Source of the DNA: JACJXF01 sp964349045
GTDB lineage: Bacteria > Bacteroidota > Bacteroidia > Bacteroidales > GCA-2748055
DNA: 9,040 nt
Reading direction: 5' to 3'
Assembly (NCBI GenBank): GCA_964349045.1
Contig: CAYGFI010000182.1
Coordinates: 1-9,040 of the forward strand
The position numbers and the translations under genes were made by a program. This document shows positions 6,233-9,040 of this stretch, in pieces. The notes below the pieces were generated by a model that saw nothing but the letters and a program-made list of their open reading frames with translations, did no database searches and was not told where the DNA came from. Positions within the stretch are counted from its first letter, which is position 1. Each line of letters opens with the position of its first letter.

Positions 6233-8144
6233 CTGTTCTCCTGTTAATCGCCCGTCCTTCCTCTGTATCATTTGTATCAATTGGTATTGATGAGCCGTGA
6301 CCTTTATATGACAAACGATCGATCTGAATTCCATTTTCACCTAGATAATCCACAACCGATTTTGCTCTTTTTTCGGATAGAACCTGGTTGTATTGACTAT
6401 TTCCAACATTGTCTGTATGTCCGCTGATTTCAATCTTCACATTTGGATTGAGTGTCAGAAACTCAATGATCTTATTAAGTTCGGTTTGTGATTCAGGTTG
6501 AACAGTGAAAGAGTCAAAGGCGTAAAACACATTTTTAAGAATTACTTTCTCTCCCTTGCTGATTGGACTTAGCGGAACATCTTTAAGAAAGGGATCGTTA
6601 AGTTTATGAATTTCAGCCAGGGAAAAGTTATCAGAATAGAAAAGATAATCCGGTTTGGATATATTTAAAGCATAATTACGTCCTGCCGGTAACGATACCA
6701 TATAATTACCCTCCCCCGGAGCTGAGGATGACTGCATAACAAGATCACCTGATTGAAGATCAATAAGCTGGAAAATTGCTTCGATTCCTTTCCAGGTCCG
6801 GGCATCATAAACACGTCCTTTCATATAAGAAACCGGGATCGGACGAGCCTCAGGGTACAATGGGAATTCGTAAATATCAAGACCTTTGTCTTTCAGGCGG
6901 TCGCTTGCATAATATGCCTTATCCCCTGCCGCGTTCACGAACAAGCCGACTTCATTATTCCATGTATTAATCGGATAGCCCAGATTAAATGCCCTTGTCC
7001 ACTTGTTATTTGAGTCGAGCCGGGAAATAAAAATGTCATCTTTTCCCATATTCTGATGTCCTTCAGAAGAAAAATACAGACTTTGATTATCGGGATGAAT
7101 AAAAGGGGATTGCTCATTCCCCGGAGTATTTATTGTTTCACCAAGGTTTACAGGGAAAGACCACGCGTTACTACCCTGCCTTCCTGACATCCATATATCC
7201 AATCCCCCAAATCCTCCGGGCCGGTCGCTGGCAAAAAATAACCTTCGACCATCGGGCGAAATTGAGGGATGTTTTTCGGAATAGGCTGAATTTATTGGAT
7301 AGCCGAGATTTACCGGAACCGACCATAAACCATTTTCATTAACTGAAAAATAAATATCGCATTTACCGGCGCCATCTTCCCTGTTGCAGGCGGTAAAATA
7401 CAAAAATCTGCCATCTGCAGAAATAGTCTGGGCTCCTTCGTTATCATTTGTATTTAATGGCGGACCAACATTTCTCCGCTTAGCCCAGCTTCCATCAGGT
7501 AATCTTAAAGATTCATAGAAATCTTCCTGAACCTTAATATTCTGGGAAGTCATGTTTGGATTAACCGGATCAAGAACTGTAATGATCAGCTTTGCTTCGT
7601 CAAGACTCAGGGAAGGCCAGTATTCATTTTTTTCTGAGTTAACGGAATCACCCAGGTTTACGGGCAGAAAAGGAACAGGGGTGTTATAGCTTTCGAGCGC
7701 AAACCGGCAATTATCAATAAAACTCAGGGCATCTTCCCCACTAACATTTTTAAAATTTGCCAGGGCCAGGAATTTTTCGGCATGTGACAGGGCATCAGAA
7801 TATAAACCCAGGTTAAACTCAACATCCGCAAGAACAAGATATCCGGGAGGATTGTATTTAGGATTAACCTCCAATCCCTTTTCAAAATAATATATCGCGT
7901 CTTTAAATTCCTTTCTGTCTTTGTAAATCTGCGCCATCATCATGTAGGCTTCGATAAACTCATTATCGGTTTTAATTGCTTTTTTGAGGTATTTCAAAGC
8001 ATTTATATCCTCATGAGAATCAAAGTATTTCATGGCTTTCTCAAAGTTTTTCAGGGCAGATTTGGAGGTGGTATGGTAGTTACCCTGCGGAAAAATTTGA
8101 AGGGAAAAAAGTAGCAGGAAGATTATGATAAAGTGAGATTTCAT
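6213..8144 (-). CDS. PorE-like envelope protein: TPR, PD40 beta-propeller, carboxypeptidase-regulatory-like and OmpA C-terminal domains
   Basis: I start this gene at the ATG at 8144 (643 residues). A TTG at 8156 would add only four residues ahead of a good signal peptide. Residues 1-20 form a Sec signal ending near FPQG with no lipobox Cys. Next come TPR-like helices (about 27-131), then a PD40/WD40-like propeller (about 161-431) marked by five spaced copies of an NLG-x-x-IN type loop. A small beta domain (about 439-501, starting MKGRVYDARTWKG) resembles carboxypeptidase-regulatory folds. The C-terminal OmpA domain (about 533-643) has ISGHTDNVG with Asp578 and LSEKRAKSV with Arg593, the pair that holds diaminopimelate of peptidoglycan. 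This domain order matches PorE of the type IX secretion system, which is however a lipoprotein; Bacteroidota carry many paralogues with this order. Likely role: an outer-membrane-associated or periplasmic protein anchored to peptidoglycan. A direct type IX role is only possible. Confidence 0.88.
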   Translation of the reverse strand: MKSHFIIIFLLLFSLQIFPQGNYHTTSKSALKNFEKAMKYFDSHEDINALKYLKKAIKTDNEFIEAYMMMAQIYKDRKEFKDAIYYFEKGLEVNPKYNPPGYLVLADVEFNLGLYSDALSHAEKFLALANFKNVSGEDALSFIDNCRFALESYNTPVPFLPVNLGDSVNSEKNEYWPSLSLDEAKLIITVLDPVNPNMTSQNIKVQEDFYESLRLPDGSWAKRRNVGPPLNTNDNEGAQTISADGRFLYFTACNREDGAGKCDIYFSVNENGLWSVPVNLGYPINSAYSEKHPSISPDGRRLFFASDRPGGFGGLDIWMSGRQGSNAWSFPVNLGETINTPGNEQSPFIHPDNQSLYFSSEGHQNMGKDDIFISRLDSNNKWTRAFNLGYPINTWNNEVGLFVNAAGDKAYYASDRLKDKGLDIYEFPLYPEARPIPVSYMKGRVYDARTWKGIEAIFQLIDLQSGDLVMQSSSAPGEGNYMVSLPAGRNYALNISKPDYLFYSDNFSLAEIHKLNDPFLKDVPLSPISKGEKVILKNVFYAFDSFTVQPESQTELNKIIEFLTLNPNVKIEISGHTDNVGNSQYNQVLSEKRAKSVVDYLGENGIQIDRLSYKGHGSSIPIDTNDTEEGRAINRRTELKIVN

Positions 8145-8170
8145 TTTACGGTTCAATGAGTTGTATTTCG

Positions 8171-8178
8171 CAAATGTA
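8171..8178 (-). promoter_or_regulatory. Putative Bacteroidota -7 promoter element of the OmpA-family gene
   Basis: On the minus strand TACATTTG matches the Bacteroidota -7 consensus TAnnTTTG exactly. It ends 26 bp before the ATG at 8144, which would leave a short leader. The expected TTTG element about 19-21 bp further upstream is not clear (the sequence there is AT-rich), so this is supported by one half of the promoter only. Confidence 0.4.
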
Positions 8179-8312
8179 TTGATTTTTAGAATATATATTT
8201 GTTGTAATTGATATAGGCTAAATGCAGCGGATTAATGAAAACAACATGGGTATAATGAAAATGTTACTTTCAGATTAAAGGAGAAATTAATTGAACATTG
8301 ATAAAAGCAGGC

Positions 8313-8337
8313 AAAAAGAAAGGATGATCCTTCTGCC
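8313..8337 (-). terminator. Probable intrinsic terminator of queE
   Basis: On the minus strand, 12 bp after the queE stop codon, AAGGA-TCA-TCCTT forms a short perfect hairpin (plus positions 8320-8332), followed by TCTTTTTG with the T-run at plus 8313-8317. Flanking AGA/TCT bases can lengthen the stem with one bulge. It is a weaker hairpin than the one after the YceI gene but is in the right place and orientation, and it separates queE from the downstream OmpA-family gene. Confidence 0.5.
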
Positions 8338-8344
8338 AGATAAA

Positions 8345-8974
8345 TCACGGAATCCTCATGAATTTATGCGTTTGAAGGGATATTTTCCACTTTGGATTTT
8401 TTTTCACAAAAGCAACTATAACCGGCAATATAGTTCTAAACACGCTCCATTCGGGCTGAAGATACAGTTGGCAGGAAGGATTAACAAGAACCGCATTTTC
8501 AAATGCCCATTCCAGGTCTTTTTCTTCCGTTATGACCATCTTTAGCTCGTTTGCATGTTGGTAAATTCCGGAAACAGGAGGTTTATATATTTTTGGGCTA
8601 AGGCAAATCCAATCCCAGGTGCCACTTAAGGGATAAGCCCCTGAAGTTTCAAGCGCCGTTTCTTCTCCGGCATCTTTAAGTCCATTGCACAAATAATCCA
8701 GATTATACATCAGTGGTTCCCCGCCTGTTATTATAACAAGGGTTGCCAGGCAATCTGCAGCGCGTATTACAACTTCATCAGCTGATTTAAAAGGATGTTT
8801 GGAGGCATCCCATGAAACCTTTGTATCGCACCAGGGACAACCGACATCGCATCCACCTAAACGGATAAAATATGCCGGATGTCCGCTGAAATACCCCTCC
8901 CCCTGAATTGTATAATATTCCTCAACAACAGGAAGCATGGTACCATCATGGTATTTTGCGGAAATATTCATCAT
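8345..8974 (-). CDS. queE: 7-carboxy-7-deazaguanine synthase QueE (radical SAM)
   Basis: A complete 209-residue radical SAM enzyme. QueE converts 6-carboxy-5,6,7,8-tetrahydropterin to 7-carboxy-7-deazaguanine, the ring-contraction step on the way to preQ0 and the tRNA base queuosine. The family N terminus EEYYTIQGEG (18-27) reads into RLGGCDVGCPWCDTK (38-52). Cys42, Cys46 and Cys49 form the CX3CX2C set that binds the 4Fe-4S cluster. The SAM-binding TGGEP is at 83-87. A late LYLQPEW also fits. Length is normal for the short QueE class. Three in-frame ATG codons (8974, 8971, 8938) are possible starts; I keep the longest because short extensions before the conserved LPVVEE are common, but this is not certain. 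No Shine-Dalgarno is seen. No other queuosine gene (queD, queC) lies in the window. Its product could also feed 7-deazaguanine DNA modification, but nothing here shows that. Confidence 0.95.
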   Translation of the reverse strand: MMNISAKYHDGTMLPVVEEYYTIQGEGYFSGHPAYFIRLGGCDVGCPWCDTKVSWDASKHPFKSADEVVIRAADCLATLVIITGGEPLMYNLDYLCNGLKDAGEETALETSGAYPLSGTWDWICLSPKIYKPPVSGIYQHANELKMVITEEKDLEWAFENAVLVNPSCQLYLQPEWSVFRTILPVIVAFVKKNPKWKISLQTHKFMRIP

Positions 8975-9040
8975 ATAATAATTTATTTTAGCGGGATGAT
9001 GGAACCTCCATGTTGTTGATTATTATACTATTGTGTTTGT

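Noticed and set aside
8145..8156. TTG start four codons upstream of the OmpA-family gene ATG.
   Set aside because: The ATG at 8144 gives a complete signal peptide with a basic N terminus, and a rare start codon is not needed.
8194..8201. Plus-strand TATATTTG, a match to the Bacteroidota -7 element.
   Set aside because: No suitable -33 element is present and no plus-strand gene follows it; it is probably chance in AT-rich DNA.
8291..8545. 84-codon plus-strand open frame opposite the end of queE.
   Set aside because: It begins with TTG, crosses the queE terminator and is mostly antisense to well-conserved queE sequence.
8345..8974. queE as part of a 7-deazaguanine DNA-modification (dpd-like) defence system.
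   Set aside because: No DNA-inserting transglycosylase, restriction partner or preQ0-handling gene is present in the window. Ordinary queuosine synthesis is the simpler reading.
8988..9040. Short open minus-strand frame running in from the right edge and ending at 8988.
   Set aside because: Only about 17 codons with no recognisable motif. It might be the tail of an upstream gene, but the sequence here cannot show that.

Overview
The window looks like chromosomal DNA from a member of the Bacteroidota, probably Bacteroidales/Marinilabiliales-like; this is an inference. The signs are AT-rich DNA, almost no Shine-Dalgarno sequences before the starts, a TAnnTTTG-type promoter element, a TPR/beta-propeller/OmpA envelope protein of the PorE type, a secreted bleomycin-hydrolase-like peptidase and a YceI lipoprotein. 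There are eight protein genes, all apparently intact. I see no rRNA, tRNA, CRISPR array, transposase or phage gene.

Left part, minus strand: a short GGAGTTAC tandem repeat at the very edge, then a strong intrinsic terminator (88-120) closing a YceI-family lipoprotein gene (144-821). Next comes a secreted C1-family cysteine peptidase (969-2159), with a perfect AT-rich inverted repeat between the two genes.

Centre, plus strand: after a 119-bp divergent intergenic region, four genes run in one direction. They are a PlsC-type 1-acylglycerol-3-phosphate acyltransferase (2279-2989), a secreted GH30-like protein (3054-4532), a diacylglycerol-kinase-family lipid kinase (4615-5538), and a HAD-IB phosphatase-like protein (5516-6205) that overlaps the kinase gene by 23 bp. 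Three of the four point to phosphatidic acid/phospholipid turnover. The secreted GH30-like protein in their midst is the odd member. It keeps the His-Asn-Glu acid/base motif but seems to have Ser where a GH30 enzyme has its nucleophile Glu.

Right part, minus strand: a TPR-PD40-OmpA envelope protein (6213-8144) converges on the HAD gene with only 7 bp between the stop codons. Upstream of it lies queE (8345-8974), a radical SAM enzyme of 7-deazaguanine (queuosine) synthesis, followed by a modest terminator. Nothing can be assigned in the last 66 bp.

Overall this is mostly core-type chromosome. I did not find an obvious new defence or mobile system. The best candidate for something under-described is the GH30-like protein with its altered active site, embedded in a phospholipid gene cluster.
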